Notes: generated by a model not told the origin, from the sequence alone. A DNA stretch of 59,695 nt from Roseburia sp. (GCA_019411365.1 DXQT01000014.1:1-59695); one strand, 5' to 3'; shown: positions 44,581-54,880, numbered from the stretch's first letter. Numbers and translations are program-made.

Positions 44581-44700
44581 CAACATAGTAAAAAAAAGCG
44601 TATCCTGTGCCCATTCTTCAAACTTAGCTGTTTTCCCATGTTCATCAGGAACGTACTTTTTCTTTTATTATAATATAACGCAATTTCCCGGGTTTGCGCT

Positions 44701-44716
44701 TGCTTAAACGCTTAAC
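44701..44716. promoter_or_regulatory. LacI-type operator O3
   Basis: TGCTTAAACGCTTAAC is the reverse-complement form of O2. O2 and O3 are 135 bp apart on either side of a TATAAT-containing stretch, which would suit repression by looping. Confidence 0.7.
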
Positions 44717-44839
44717 TTAATTTTAAAATAACACTTCACTTAAAACATGTCAAGCATTTGTCTCTAAAAAATAGCACAAAAAGCAGCTGCAAAATCTATC
44801 ACATTTTTGCAGCTGCTTTTCGTATTTGTTTAACTGTAA

Positions 44840-45110
44840 GATTCTGGTGTTAAAAGGTGGTTCATAACTTAGCGGATGTCAAATTGCACGAAGTTTGGAC
44901 TCGTTTTGTGACTTTGGGAGAAAATTAGAAAATCTTAGTATGCCTGTCAATTCACAGTGATGTTCTGCCATGGATGGCAGAACAAGGCTTCACGAGCCAT
45001 GGATGTCATCGTGCCATAACTGGCGCGTGTTGAACGCCGTTCACGTCACTCTGGGAAAACTTGATTCAGGCATACTTAGTTTTTCTTATTTTCGGACGAC
45101 GGAACAAAAC
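44840..45110. repeat. Foldback element family, copy B (right end missing)
   Basis: The left end GATTCTGGTGTTAAAAGGTGG matches the end of copy A with two changes. Interior blocks follow in the same order: ACTTTGGGAGAAAATTAG, GTTCTGCC-ATGGAT-GGCAGAAC, TGCCATAACTGGCGCG, TTCACGTCACT and TTCTTATTTTCGGACGACGG. The right terminal repeat is absent. Where it should be, the ldh coding sequence continues, so the ldh stop at 45066 lies inside the element. Confidence 0.8.
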
Positions 45111-46055
45111 CTGCTCCGCCATCTCCTTTAAGATCTGTGCTGATTTCTGAAGCTGTTTCTGTTCATCCTCATCTAAAGAAATCGGAACCTGTCTCTCAAT
45201 TCCGTTTTTTCCAACGATCGCCGGCATACTTAAAACAACATCCTCCACACCATACATTCCATGGATCATACCGGAAACCGGAAGAATGGATTTCTCGTCG
45301 CGCACGATTGCTTCGCAGATCCTCTTTACAGACATTGCTATTCCATAATAGGTCGCATTTTTCTTTGCAATGATCTCATAGGCACTGTTGCGCACATTTG
45401 CTGCAATGCGTTCCATCGAATCGTCATGATTGAAATGTCCGCGCATCTCGCAGAATGTATTTAACGGGATTCCCGATACATTTGCACTGCTCCATGCAGC
45501 GATCTCACTGTCACCGTGCTCTCCGATGATAAATGCATGCACGCTCCGGCTGTCCACACCAAGATGCTCTCCCAACTCATATTTTAAACGTGCCGTGTCA
45601 AGCACCGTACCGGAACCGATCACACGGTTTTCCGGCATACCGCTCAGCTTATGTGCGGTGTATGTAAGAATGTCGACCGGATTTGAAACGATAAGCAGGA
45701 TTCCCTGGTAATCTCTTTTTGCAATCTCCGGGATAATACTCTTAAAAATGCCGACGTTTTTCTGAACCAGATCCAGCCTCGTCTCGCCCGGCTTCTGGTT
45801 TGCACCGGCCGTCACAACAATGATCGCCGCATCCATAATATCGTCATAACCACCCGCATAAATTTTCATCGGTCTTGCAAATGGGATTCCATGGGAAATA
45901 TCCATTGCCTCCCCTTCTGCTTTCTCTGTATTTGCATCAATCAAAACCATCTCAGAAAACAAACCACTCTGCATCAGTCCAAACGCCGATGTTGCTCCTA
46001 CAAATCCGCATCCGATCACTGCCACTTTTCTGTTATTTAATTCTACCTGTTTCAT
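45066..46055 (-). CDS. ldh: L-lactate dehydrogenase with repeat-encoded tail
   Basis: A 329-residue enzyme that reduces pyruvate to L-lactate with NADH. It has VAVIGCGFVGATSAFGLMQ, the substrate arginine in TAGANQKPGETRLDLVQ, VIGSGTVLDTARLKYELG, and the catalytic histidine in IGEHGDSEIAAWS. The last ~14 residues (LFRRPKIRKTKYA) are encoded by foldback element copy B, so the native C-terminus was replaced or extended. ATG 46055 follows AAGGAG. Confidence 0.95.
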   Translation of the reverse strand: MKQVELNNRKVAVIGCGFVGATSAFGLMQSGLFSEMVLIDANTEKAEGEAMDISHGIPFARPMKIYAGGYDDIMDAAIIVVTAGANQKPGETRLDLVQKNVGIFKSIIPEIAKRDYQGILLIVSNPVDILTYTAHKLSGMPENRVIGSGTVLDTARLKYELGEHLGVDSRSVHAFIIGEHGDSEIAAWSSANVSGIPLNTFCEMRGHFNHDDSMERIAANVRNSAYEIIAKKNATYYGIAMSVKRICEAIVRDEKSILPVSGMIHGMYGVEDVVLSMPAIVGKNGIERQVPISLDEDEQKQLQKSAQILKEMAEQVLFRRPKIRKTKYA

Positions 46056-46074
46056 GATATTTCTCCTTTCCTGC

Positions 46075-46099
46075 GTATGAAAAATCTTATTTTTCACAC
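46075..46099. repeat. Short hairpin repeat upstream of ldh
   Basis: GTATGAAAAATCTTATTTTTCACAC is a near-perfect inverted repeat that matches 39058-39082 at all but one base. It ends 20 nt upstream of the ldh start. Confidence 0.6.
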
Positions 46100-46241
46100 T
46101 GCTGTCCTTGTCTCTGGTGTTATATTAATTTATCTCGGGCAGATTGTATGTTGTAATTACAACATTTATTTGAGAAAATATATCATGACTGTGTTATCAG
46201 AAAATTGAAAATCACTATTTGCCCTGGCATTCTTCTATAAA

Positions 46242-46557
46242 GATGATATTGGGGGGCGAATAGTGCATTCACAGCATAACGACTGGCAAATTGCACAAAG
46301 TCGAGACTACTTTTGTGACTATGGGAGAAAATTAGTAAATCTTAGTTTGCCTGTCAATGCATAGTGTTTTGCTGCCATGGACGGCAGCAAAAGTCTTAAT
46401 GCCCCATGGAAGGGGCATTTAAGACGTACACGTCACTCCGAGAACATTTAAAGCAGGCGGACTTAGATTTTCTTATTTTCGTACAACGGAACAAAACAGG
46501 CACGGCTTTGTGCAATTTGTCAATCAACAATCTTGTATGCACTATTTGACCTCAACA
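46242..46557. repeat. Foldback element family, copy C
   Basis: About 315 bp. The outer ends contain GAATAGTGCATTCA and TGTATGCACTATTTGACC, inverted with few mismatches and different in sequence from copy A. Inner stems are CAAATTGCACAAAG/CTTTGTGCAATTTG, TTTTGCTGCC/GGCAGCAAAA around ATGGAC, and GTCTTAATGCCCC/GGGGCATTTAAGAC around ATGGAA. The linker GACGTACACGTCACTC is conserved. It fills most of the space between ldh and fabT. Confidence 0.82.
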
Positions 46558-46654
46558 TCATCATATCATATTACAGCATCAAAAAAGGATGCCTCCCATT
46601 TCCGGAAAACATCCTTAACTATCTATATAATATCCATAACTTTATCCAAACCCA

Positions 46655-47110
46655 TTACGATTCTTCATTCTCCCCATATACCTGCTGGAAAAAATCCACC
46701 AGTTTTGCCAGTGAATAAATCAATACCGTCGTCTCCTGTGTATTCAGCTCTCCTTTGATATGATCGATCATCCGGTGATGAAACTCTTCATGATGCAGAT
46801 AAGCTGCCTTTCCCTTTTCGGTCAGGCACACCCAGACAACACGCTTATCCTGCTTACTGCGCTCCCTGACAACATATCCTTTATCGGTCAGACCGTCCAT
46901 CGCCTTTGTCAGCGTTCCGGTCGTTACGTTCATCAGCTTTGCTACCGTACTCATGCTCTTTGGCTCTGATATACCAATCGCCTCTATTACATGAAAATCA
47001 TTATAGGTAAGATCCTTAAATTCATCTGTGATCAGAGATTTTCCCTCAATCTCCATAATGTCTTTAAATAATTTTACCAATAACTCATTTAATGTTTCAT
47101 CTGCCGTCAT
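46655..47110 (-). CDS. fabT: MarR-family regulator, FabT-like
   Basis: A 151-residue winged-helix repressor (MSTVAKLMNVTTGTLTKAMDGL, then KGYVVRERSKQDKRVVWVCLTEKG). FabT proteins bind acyl-ACP and repress fatty acid synthesis genes. The assignment rests on the family fold and its place after fabH. It is 80 nt downstream of fabH, at the distal end of the cluster instead of the promoter-proximal place usual in streptococci. A matching operator lies upstream of acpP at 54897-54913. Confidence 0.88.
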   Translation of the reverse strand: MTADETLNELLVKLFKDIMEIEGKSLITDEFKDLTYNDFHVIEAIGISEPKSMSTVAKLMNVTTGTLTKAMDGLTDKGYVVRERSKQDKRVVWVCLTEKGKAAYLHHEEFHHRMIDHIKGELNTQETTVLIYSLAKLVDFFQQVYGENEES

Positions 47111-47190
47111 TCAAATATACTCCTATTCATGGCAGTACTGATTGCTGTCCACATCTATGTAAACTGCAGTCAATTCCTTTACTGTTGCCT

Positions 47191-48240
47191 TTACCATACC
47201 AAAACCGTCGCGCCCCATGTCAATCCGGCTCCAAATCCTGCCAAAACTATTTTTTTACCTTCACATATCATACCATGTTTATTGATATTATCAAGTAAAA
47301 TCGGCACGCTCGCCGCAGAAATATTGCCGCACTCTTCCAGATTGGTAGGAAATTTTTCCATTGGCTGATGCAGTCTTTTTGCAACAGATTCGATAATGCG
47401 CAGATTCGCCTGATGCAGTACAAACAGGTCAATATCTTCGACTTCCAGTCCCGCTTTTTTCACTGCCTCTTCTATCACTTTCGGCACCGTTTTTACTGCA
47501 AATTTATATACTTCCTGGCCATCCATTGACACATAAGACAGCTTGGAATCGTTGGCTGCAAACGGATTGTTGACCGGGCGGTTATCACAGCGGAGGACTT
47601 CCCCGCGCGCGCCATCAGAACCCTGTACCATGCTTAAAATACCGCTTTTGTTTATTCTGCTTACTGCACCCGTCTGCATCATCCCAGCATCTGATTTACC
47701 ACTTGTAACAGCCGAATGACCATCCACATTCTCATCTTCTGCTGTAACGACCGCAGCCCCGGCACCATCCCCAAACAGCACGCAGGTGCTTCTGTCATTC
47801 CAGTCCATAATTTTTGAAAGCGTTTCCGCTCCGATGACGAGTGCCTTTTTGTATATACCATTTTCCAGATACATCTGAACCGTATTTAATGCAAACAAAA
47901 ACCCGGAACATGCAGCGTTTAAATCAAATGCGACAGCATTTTCTGCCCCCAGAGCACTCTGCACTTCGCAGGATAAGTTCGGCAGGAATTTATCTGCAGT
48001 AACCGTTGCCGCAATGATAAGATCAAGTTCTTCTGCAGTCATTCCCGCATCTTTTAACGCTTCCTTTGCCGCAGCAACAGCAAGCCCTGTCGTTGTCTCC
48101 TCCACTGCAAGATGTCTCGCGCCGATTCCGGTACGGCTTCTGATCCACTCGTCAGAGGTATCCATCAATTTACTTAAATCATCGTTTGTCACCCGAAGTT
48201 TTGGAACCGCACTTCCGGTTCCCTTGATTTTGATTTTCAT
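47191..48240 (-). CDS. fabH: Beta-ketoacyl-ACP synthase III
   Basis: A 349-residue enzyme that starts fatty acid synthesis by condensing acetyl-CoA or branched acyl-CoA with malonyl-ACP. The catalytic triad is visible: Cys in NAACSGFLFAL, His in VLHQANLRIIESV and Asn in ECGNISAASVPI. The start VPKLRVTNDDLSKLMDTSDEW is typical. An unusual distal position, after accDA, distinguishes this cluster from fabH-first operons. Length is slightly above average (about 320). Confidence 0.95.
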   Translation of the reverse strand: MKIKIKGTGSAVPKLRVTNDDLSKLMDTSDEWIRSRTGIGARHLAVEETTTGLAVAAAKEALKDAGMTAEELDLIIAATVTADKFLPNLSCEVQSALGAENAVAFDLNAACSGFLFALNTVQMYLENGIYKKALVIGAETLSKIMDWNDRSTCVLFGDGAGAAVVTAEDENVDGHSAVTSGKSDAGMMQTGAVSRINKSGILSMVQGSDGARGEVLRCDNRPVNNPFAANDSKLSYVSMDGQEVYKFAVKTVPKVIEEAVKKAGLEVEDIDLFVLHQANLRIIESVAKRLHQPMEKFPTNLEECGNISAASVPILLDNINKHGMICEGKKIVLAGFGAGLTWGATVLVW

Positions 48241-48313
48241 ACTTTTTCCTCATTCCGGAGTTTATTTTATTTCCATCTGTACTCTGCAAGACATTTCCTG
48301 TATCCTATTTTTA

Positions 48314-50062
48314 TCAGAACGCACGAAATCTCGTATAACGTTCTTCGGCGAGCTGTTCTCCTGTCTTGCCATTCTGACGCTCTAAAAATTCTTTCATATG
48401 ACCTTTCATATATCTGGAGATCGACTCACATGCCTTTTCGTCTGCCGTTCCATACTCCGGGATGATCTGTTCCACAACATTCAGTGCATACAGATCATGG
48501 GCAGTGATCTTCATGACCTCGCTCGCTTCTTTTGCACGTTTTCCATCTTTCCAGAGGATTGATGCAAATCCTTCCGGCGAGAGTACAGAATACGTTGCGT
48601 TTTCAAGCATCCATACTTCATTGCCGACCGACAGTGCCAGCGCGCCGCCGCTTCCGCCTTCTCCGATCATCAGGCAGAGGATTGGAACTTTAATGGCTGA
48701 CATTTCATAGAGATTTCTCGCGATCGCTTCACCCTGTCCACGCTCTTCTGCTTCTTTTCCGCAGAATGCACCGGACGTATTCACAAATGTGATAATCGGA
48801 CGATTAAATTTTTCTGCCTGTTTCATCAGACGCAGTGCTTTTCTATAACCTTCCGGTGATGGCATTCCATAATTATGGCGCATACAGTCTTTTAAATCTT
48901 TTCCCTTGTGAATACCGATCACAGTGACCGGCTGACCATCCAGGTAGGCAACACCACCCACGATCGCCGGATCATCCGCAAACTGTCTGTCTCCATGAAA
49001 TTCCATGAAATCGTCAAAAATATTGTCGATATAATCCACCGATGCAAGCCGGTCTGCACGTCTTGCTGCACGCACTTTCTCCCACGCGGAAAGCGGCTGT
49101 GCCTTTGTAGCACGCTCTTTCATGACCTCTGTCGGCTCATAGCAGTCATCGCTGCGCAATGGATCAAAGTTGGCATATCCTTCTGTTTTCTGATGCATTT
49201 TTAAAATACGGTAAAGTGTCATTTTTAAATCTTTACGTTCTACGATTGCATCCACAAAACCATGTTCCAGCTGGAACTGTGCTCTCTGGAATCCCTCCGG
49301 CAGTTTTTCACCAATCGTCTGCTCAATGACACGTGGTCCTGCAAATCCAATCAGTGCCCCCGGCTCTGCAAGGATAATATCTCCTAACATCGCAAAACTT
49401 GCCGTCACACCTCCGGTCGTAGGATCCGTTAACACCGGCACATATAAAAGTCCTGCCTCGGAATGTTTCTTTAATGCAGCCGCCGTCTTCGCCATCTGCA
49501 TCAGGGAAACGATTCCCTCCTGCATTCTTGCACCACCGGAACAGCAGAATAAAATGACCGGAAGAGAAAGTTCTGTTGCACGCTCTACGGCAAGTGCAAT
49601 TTTTTCTCCCACAACATGCCCCATACTGCTCATCATAAACCGGGCATCACACACACCAATCACCGTATCAAGACCATAGACCTTACATTTTCCGACTGTG
49701 ACAGCCTCATGCAATCCTGTCTTTTCCTGTGCGGCCTTGATTTTTTCCGGATACCCAGGAAAATCCAATGGATTTTTTGACTCTAATTCCTCAAACCACG
49801 GCTCAAAAGTATCCTTATCCGCAACCATGCGGATCCTGTTTTTGGTGCGGACGCGGAAATAATTGCCGCACTCATAACAGACATATTTATTTTTTTCCGC
49901 GGTTTTCTTATTGATCTCCCTGCCACATGCCGGACAGACGATCGTTGCCGGCGGCTCTGTATTAACTGTCTCTGCCTCTTTTTTTGCTGCCTCTACCGTT
50001 TTCTGTGGTTCTTCCACCGTCTCTGTTACTTCTTTTTTCTTCTTCAAAAAAAATGCTGCCAT
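48314..50062 (-). CDS. accDA: Fused acetyl-CoA carboxylase carboxyltransferase beta-alpha (AccD-AccA)
   Basis: A 582-residue fusion of two normally separate subunits. The first ~300 residues are AccD, with a zinc finger (CPACG then CYECG), [16 protein letters not shown] [10 protein letters not shown] and [11 protein letters not shown]. The second half is AccA, with [13 protein letters not shown] and [13 protein letters not shown]. Together they transfer carboxyl from biotin to acetyl-CoA, making malonyl-CoA. A lysine/glutamate-rich leader precedes the zinc finger. The biotin carboxyl carrier (accB) and biotin carboxylase (accC) expected next to it are not in this window. Confidence 0.93.
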   Translation of the reverse strand: MAAFFLKKKKEVTETVEEPQKTVEAAKKEAETVNTEPPATIVCPACGREINKKTAEKNKYVCYECGNYFRVRTKNRIRMVADKDTFEPWFEELESKNPLDFPGYPEKIKAAQEKTGLHEAVTVGKCKVYGLDTVIGVCDARFMMSSMGHVVGEKIALAVERATELSLPVILFCCSGGARMQEGIVSLMQMAKTAAALKKHSEAGLLYVPVLTDPTTGGVTASFAMLGDIILAEPGALIGFAGPRVIEQTIGEKLPEGFQRAQFQLEHGFVDAIVERKDLKMTLYRILKMHQKTEGYANFDPLRSDDCYEPTEVMKERATKAQPLSAWEKVRAARRADRLASVDYIDNIFDDFMEFHGDRQFADDPAIVGGVAYLDGQPVTVIGIHKGKDLKDCMRHNYGMPSPEGYRKALRLMKQAEKFNRPIITFVNTSGAFCGKEAEERGQGEAIARNLYEMSAIKVPILCLMIGEGGSGGALALSVGNEVWMLENATYSVLSPEGFASILWKDGKRAKEASEVMKITAHDLYALNVVEQIIPEYGTADEKACESISRYMKGHMKEFLERQNGKTGEQLAEERYTRFRAF

Positions 50063-50127
50063 AGTTTCCCCTTTTTGCCTGTTTACAGTGATTTATCAAA
50101 CCTATGCTGTTCCAGACTCTCTTAACT

Positions 50128-50556
50128 TCAACTGATCGCAAATGTGAGTTCCGCGATGCATGCAATACTGCCATCCACCTTCGCCGTGGCGCGGCCGACA
50201 CCAATCGGGCCTTTTTGTTTTATGATCTCCGTTTCTAATGTCAAAACATCACCCGGCACTACTTTCCGTTTAAACTTTGCTGAATTGATTCCCGCAAAAT
50301 ATGCCGTTTTTCCACGGTTTTCTTCCACCGAAAGAATTGCAACCGCTCCGGTCTGTGCCAGTGCCTCAATGATCAGCACACCCGGCATGACCGGTTCATT
50401 CGGAAAATGTCCGCCAAAGAATGGCTCATTATAACTGACACATTTTTTTGCAACTGCACGCACGCCGGACTCTAATTCTTCCACTGTATCAATCAGCAAA
50501 AATGGCTGGCGGTGCGGAATGATCTCCATAATCTGTTTCGTTGTTAAAACGGACAT
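50128..50556 (-). CDS. fabZ: 3-hydroxyacyl-ACP dehydratase
   Basis: A 142-residue hotdog-fold enzyme removing water from 3-hydroxyacyl-[16 protein letters not shown] holds the N-terminal landmark and [19 protein letters not shown] the catalytic histidine and glutamate. The ATG at 50556 follows GGGAGG, giving [15 protein letters not shown]; an upstream start in the same frame would overlap fabF. It follows fabF by 13 nt. Confidence 0.95.
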   Translation of the reverse strand: MSVLTTKQIMEIIPHRQPFLLIDTVEELESGVRAVAKKCVSYNEPFFGGHFPNEPVMPGVLIIEALAQTGAVAILSVEENRGKTAYFAGINSAKFKRKVVPGDVLTLETEIIKQKGPIGVGRATAKVDGSIACIAELTFAIS

Positions 50557-50569
50557 AATTTCCTCCCTG

Positions 50570-51805
50570 TTATTCACTGTATTTTTTCAGCAGAATACTT
50601 GCATTGTGTCCGCCAAAACCGAGTGAATTGCTGAGTGCATACGGCACATCCATCTGTACCGCCTCTTTACAGTAATCAAGATCAAGTTCTTCATCCGGTG
50701 TTGTGTAACCAACGGTCGCATGTACAAAATTATCCTGCATTTCCTTGACACAAGTTACAAATTCGATGGCGCCTGCTGCACCGAGCAGATGTCCGACCAT
50801 AGATTTCGTAGAATTGACCTTCATATCATACGCATGATCACCAAAAGCAAGTTTGATCGCGCGTGTCTCAAACAGATCGTTGTGATGTGTAGAAGTTCCA
50901 TGTGCATTGATATAGGTAACTTCTTCCGGACGGATGTCCGCATCTTCCACCGCATTTGTCATGGCACGGGCTGCACCGGCACCATCCTCAGCAGGAGAAG
51001 TAATGTGATATGCATCGGATGATGTTCCGTATCCGGCTACCTCTGCGTAGATTTTTGCTCCACGCGCTTTTGCATGTTCTAATTCTTCTAACACAACGAT
51101 TGCCGCTCCTTCTCCCATCACAAAACCGCTGCGGTTTTTATCAAACGGAATGGAACATTTCGTAGGATCACTTTCAGAGGAAAGTGCCGTCAGAGATGTG
51201 AATCCTGCAATTCCAAGCGGGCAGATCGCGCCCTCGGTTCCACCGGTAATCATCACATCTGCCTCACCGTACTGGATACTGCGGAATGCCTCACCGATAC
51301 TGTTTGTTCCGGTTGCACATGCCGTTACCACATTGATGCTCTTTCCTTTTAAACCAAATGTGATTGAAACATTTCCGGCTGCCATGTTGGAAATGACAAG
51401 CGGTACAAACAGAGGATTTACTTTGGATGGACCTTTTTCTAACAATCTTTTATGTTCACGCTCAATTCCCCCAAGACTTCCAATACCGTTTCCGACAGAT
51501 ACACCGACACGGTAAGGATCTTCTTTTTCCATGTCAAGAGCGGCATCTGTAATCGCCTCTTTTGCTGCTGCCACTGCATACTGGCAGAACAGTTCCATAC
51601 GTCTTGCTGCCTTCGCATCCATATACTGTTTTGCATCAAAATCTTTTACTTCCGCTGCAAGATGGCATTTGTATCCTTCCGTATCAAATTTGGTAATCTC
51701 CCCGAAACCGATTTTCCCTTCTTTTACGGACTGCCAGAACTCCTCCACGCTAAGTCCGATCGGAGTGATCGCGCCCATTCCTGTTACCACTACTCGTCTG
51801 CTCAT
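50570..51805 (-). CDS. fabF: Beta-ketoacyl-ACP synthase II
   Basis: A 411-residue condensing enzyme that elongates acyl-ACP with malonyl-ACP. The active-site cysteine is in [13 protein letters not shown], the two histidines in [11 protein letters not shown] and [14 protein letters not shown]. It starts [17 protein letters not shown] behind AAAGGAAAAG. It is between fabG and fabZ in the cluster. Confidence 0.97.
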   Translation of the reverse strand: MSRRVVVTGMGAITPIGLSVEEFWQSVKEGKIGFGEITKFDTEGYKCHLAAEVKDFDAKQYMDAKAARRMELFCQYAVAAAKEAITDAALDMEKEDPYRVGVSVGNGIGSLGGIEREHKRLLEKGPSKVNPLFVPLVISNMAAGNVSITFGLKGKSINVVTACATGTNSIGEAFRSIQYGEADVMITGGTEGAICPLGIAGFTSLTALSSESDPTKCSIPFDKNRSGFVMGEGAAIVVLEELEHAKARGAKIYAEVAGYGTSSDAYHITSPAEDGAGAARAMTNAVEDADIRPEEVTYINAHGTSTHHNDLFETRAIKLAFGDHAYDMKVNSTKSMVGHLLGAAGAIEFVTCVKEMQDNFVHATVGYTTPDEELDLDYCKEAVQMDVPYALSNSLGFGGHNASILLKKYSE

Positions 51806-51863
51806 AACTTTTCCTTTCCATTCTTCAAGCCCATACACATGGTTGCATCAGGCTTTTTACTGC

Positions 51864-52604
51864 TTATATGCTCATACCGCCGTCCACGGAAATCACCTGT
51901 CCTGTGATGTAGGATGCTTTCTCCGAGGCTAAAAATGTCACTACCTCCGCAATATCATCCACTTTTCCGACTCTGCCGAGCGGGATCTGCGTTTTCACTG
52001 CTTCCTTTGCCTTGTCTGTCATCTGCGCTGTCATTTCCGTATCAATGAATCCCGGCGCAACCGCATTGCAGGTAATCCCACGGGAAGAAAGTTCTCTCGC
52101 CACACTTTTGGTCAGTCCGATCACGCCCGCCTTGCTTGCACTGTAATTTGCCTGTCCTGCATTTCCAAGAATACCGGATACGGATGATAGATTGATGATC
52201 GTTCCGGAACGCTGCTTTAACAGATAGCGTGAAAAATGACGGATCGTGTTAAAAGTTCCCTTGAGGTTTGTCGCAATGACCGCGTCAAATGCTTCCTCGC
52301 TCATTTTCATCAAAAGATCATCCCGTGTGATACCGGCATTGTTGACCAGAATATCCAGATGACCATATGTCTCCATGATGTCTTTTGCCATTTTTTCACA
52401 GGCACTATAATCAGATACATTGCAGCCGTAAACTGCCGCTTTGCCGCCATCCGCTGTGATTTCTGCCGCAACAGCATCTGCACGCTCTTTAGAACCGTTG
52501 TAATTGATGATGACAAATGCACCTTCTTTTGCAAGGCTTTTTGCGATTGCAGCTCCGATGCCGCGGCTTGCACCAGTGACCAGTGCTGTTTTATTAGTTA
52601 ACAT
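51864..52604 (-). CDS. fabG: 3-oxoacyl-ACP reductase
   Basis: A 246-residue short-chain dehydrogenase reducing 3-oxoacyl-ACP with NADPH. It has the cofactor motif [21 protein letters not shown], serine in [11 protein letters not shown], and the catalytic YSASKAG. Length is normal. ATG 52604 follows AAGGAG and lies 60 nt after fabD. Confidence 0.97.
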   Translation of the reverse strand: MLTNKTALVTGASRGIGAAIAKSLAKEGAFVIINYNGSKERADAVAAEITADGGKAAVYGCNVSDYSACEKMAKDIMETYGHLDILVNNAGITRDDLLMKMSEEAFDAVIATNLKGTFNTIRHFSRYLLKQRSGTIINLSSVSGILGNAGQANYSASKAGVIGLTKSVARELSSRGITCNAVAPGFIDTEMTAQMTDKAKEAVKTQIPLGRVGKVDDIAEVVTFLASEKASYITGQVISVDGGMSI

Positions 52605-52664
52605 AACTTCTCCTTTTTTCTGATAGCTGCCAAACTTTTTTCACATCAAAATATGTGGCATATC

Positions 52665-53591
52665 TTATTTATTTTTGCTCTCAGCAACAAATTTCTCAAA
52701 GTCTTCATATTTATCAATATTGACTGCAGCTACATCACGGTTGATCTTGCGCATGAATCCTGTCAGCGTTTTCCCCGGTCCGATCTCTACAAATTTGTCT
52801 GCTCCGTCTGCGATCAGACGCTCGATCGTCTGCTGCCAGCGGACAGATGAGGACACCTGTTTTTCCAGTAATGGTTTGATATCCTCTTCTTTGGTCACAT
52901 AGTCTGCTGTCACGTTTGCGACATACGGGATTTCCGGTGTATGGACTGTTACATGTTTTAATTCCTCGCCAAGTTTTTCTCCGGCACCCTTTAACATTGC
53001 TGAGTGGAACGGTCCGCTGACCTTTAATGGAACAACACGTTTTGCTCCGGCTTCTTTGCAGAGCTCTCCGGCTGCCGCTACGGCTTTTTCTTCTCCGGTA
53101 ATGACGATCTGTCCCGGGCAGTTATAGTTTGCGATCGATACAATGCCCTCTGTTTTTTTACAGGCTTCCTCAATCTGCGCGGTATCCAGTGCCAGGACTG
53201 CTGCCATGGCTCCGCCCTCCGGCACCGCCTCCTGCATGTAGATCCCTCTTTTGCGCACCAGTGCAAATGCATCTTTTCTGCTCAGTGCTCCGCAGGCAAT
53301 CAATGCTCCATATTCTCCCAGGCTTAAGCCTGCAGTCACATCTGCTTTATAGCCTTTTACCTCCAATGCACGCAGGATCGCAGCCTCGGCGGTCAGCATA
53401 CAGATCTGTGTATACTCCGTGATATTGATCTTGTCGTTCTCCTCAAAGCATAACGCAGCGATATCAAGTCCTGACGCCTCGGATGCCTCCTCAAATACTT
53501 CTCTGCATTCCGGGATGGCATCGTAAAAATCCTTTGCCATTCCTATGTACTGTGCTCCCTGTCCAGGAAACATAAAAACCGTCTTTCCCAT
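52665..53591 (-). CDS. fabD: Malonyl-CoA:ACP transacylase
   Basis: A 308-residue enzyme that loads malonyl units onto ACP. It starts MGKTVFMFPGQGAQYIGM; the nucleophile serine is in AGLSLGEYGALIACG, and the catalytic histidine is in VSGPFHSAML. ATG 53591 follows GGAG by seven bases and is 31 nt after the fabK stop. Length is normal. Confidence 0.97.
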   Translation of the reverse strand: MGKTVFMFPGQGAQYIGMAKDFYDAIPECREVFEEASEASGLDIAALCFEENDKINITEYTQICMLTAEAAILRALEVKGYKADVTAGLSLGEYGALIACGALSRKDAFALVRKRGIYMQEAVPEGGAMAAVLALDTAQIEEACKKTEGIVSIANYNCPGQIVITGEEKAVAAAGELCKEAGAKRVVPLKVSGPFHSAMLKGAGEKLGEELKHVTVHTPEIPYVANVTADYVTKEEDIKPLLEKQVSSSVRWQQTIERLIADGADKFVEIGPGKTLTGFMRKINRDVAAVNIDKYEDFEKFVAESKNK

Positions 53592-53622
53592 GTTAATCTC
53601 CATTCTTGCGCTTATTTTTGCA

Positions 53623-54546
53623 CTATCTTCCAAGCAGTGACTCCGCCTGTGTCACAACGTCCTCGATGATCTCTTTACAGCTTTCTTCTTTTTTTACCAT
53701 GCCGGCGCTCTGTCCTGCCATCAGGCTTCCGTTGACCACGTCACCGTCAATGACTGCCTTGCGCAGGGACCCAAGTGTAAGGTGCTCTAACTCTTCAAAT
53801 GAAGCGCCCTCTTTTTCCATTTTTAAATATTCGCGGCTCATCTGGTTGCGAAGAACCCGGATCGGATGTCCGGTGCTCATGCCGGTCACTTCTGAGTCAA
53901 TGTCTTTTGCCTTGATGACACGCTCCTTGTAATTCGGATGTACGATGGATTCTTTTGCCACCACAAATCTGGTTCCCATCTGTACTCCTTCGGCACCGAG
54001 CATAAATGCCGCTGCCATGCCTCTGCCGTCTGCGATTCCTCCTGCGGCAATAACCGGTATCTGTACCGCATCTGCCACCTGCGGAACGAGTGTCATCGTC
54101 GTCTGTGCACCGATATGTCCACCTGACTCCATTCCCTCTGCAATCACTGCGTCCGCTCCGCCACGCTCCATCATTCTTGCCATTGCAACACTCGCAACGA
54201 CCGGAATCACAACAACGCCTGCCTGTTTCCATGCATCCATGAATTTTCCGGGATTTCCGGCACCTGTGGTCACAACCTTAACGCCCTCTTCAATGACGAT
54301 CTGTGCAACCTCGGCTGCATTTGGATTTAACAGCATGACGTTCACGCCAAACGGTTTGTCAGTCAGCTTCTTTGCCTCCCTGATCTGCTCTCTGACCACC
54401 TCAGGCGGTGCACTTGCCGCTCCGATGATTCCTAAACCTCCGGCATTTGAAACTGCCGCTGCAAGATGATATTCCGCAACCCATGCCATACCACCCTGAA
54501 TGACCGGATATTTCGTTCCCAGCAGTTTACTTACCCTTGTCTCCAT
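53623..54546 (-). CDS. fabK: Enoyl-ACP reductase II (FMN-dependent)
   Basis: A 307-residue TIM-barrel flavoprotein of the nitronate monooxygenase superfamily that reduces enoyl-ACP with NAD(P)H. It has VIQGGMAWVAEYHLAAAVS, VTTGAGNPGKFMD, PVIAAGGIADGRGMAAAFML and MGTRFVVAKES. Its location directly after acpP and before fabD identifies it as FabK. FabK replaces FabI in many Firmicutes and is not inhibited by triclosan. It is 2 nt downstream of acpP. Confidence 0.95.
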   Translation of the reverse strand: METRVSKLLGTKYPVIQGGMAWVAEYHLAAAVSNAGGLGIIGAASAPPEVVREQIREAKKLTDKPFGVNVMLLNPNAAEVAQIVIEEGVKVVTTGAGNPGKFMDAWKQAGVVVIPVVASVAMARMMERGGADAVIAEGMESGGHIGAQTTMTLVPQVADAVQIPVIAAGGIADGRGMAAAFMLGAEGVQMGTRFVVAKESIVHPNYKERVIKAKDIDSEVTGMSTGHPIRVLRNQMSREYLKMEKEGASFEELEHLTLGSLRKAVIDGDVVNGSLMAGQSAGMVKKEESCKEIIEDVVTQAESLLGR

Positions 54547-54548
54547 AC

Positions 54549-54779
54549 TTAAGCCACACCTTTTCCTTTTAAGTACTCGACAACATCATTGACAGTTACG
54601 ATAGAAGGTAAATCCTCAGATGGGATCTCCACGCCAAACTCTTCCTCAAGAGCCATGACAAGTTCAAATAAATCTAAGGAATCTGCTCCTAAGTCATCTT
54701 TGAAATTGGACTCTGCCTTGATTTCAGACTCATTCACATTTAACTGCTCTGCAATAATCGGGATCATTTTCTCTAACAT
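54549..54779 (-). CDS. acpP: Acyl carrier protein
   Basis: A 76-residue acidic helical protein. The phosphopantetheine-acceptor serine is in [20 protein letters not shown]. The ATG at 54779 gives the typical [15 protein letters not shown] start behind AAGGAG; the longer frame upstream is basic and unlike ACP. It is the first gene of the fatty-acid cluster, downstream of the FabT-like operator. Confidence 0.97.
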   Translation of the reverse strand: MLEKMIPIIAEQLNVNESEIKAESNFKDDLGADSLDLFELVMALEEEFGVEIPSEDLPSIVTVNDVVEYLKGKGVA

Positions 54780-54880
54780 ATTTTTCTCCTTTTCTGCGCA
54801 TGCCTTATTATTTTTCCAGCGCCTTGCCCTTATTTCTATTGTGGGCTGATTTTCTTTTCTTATTTTCTGATTCATGTAAT

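Noticed and set aside
53945..54469. 174-residue frame antisense to fabK
   Set aside because: Shadow frame rich in Ala, Ser, Thr and Pro with no family match.
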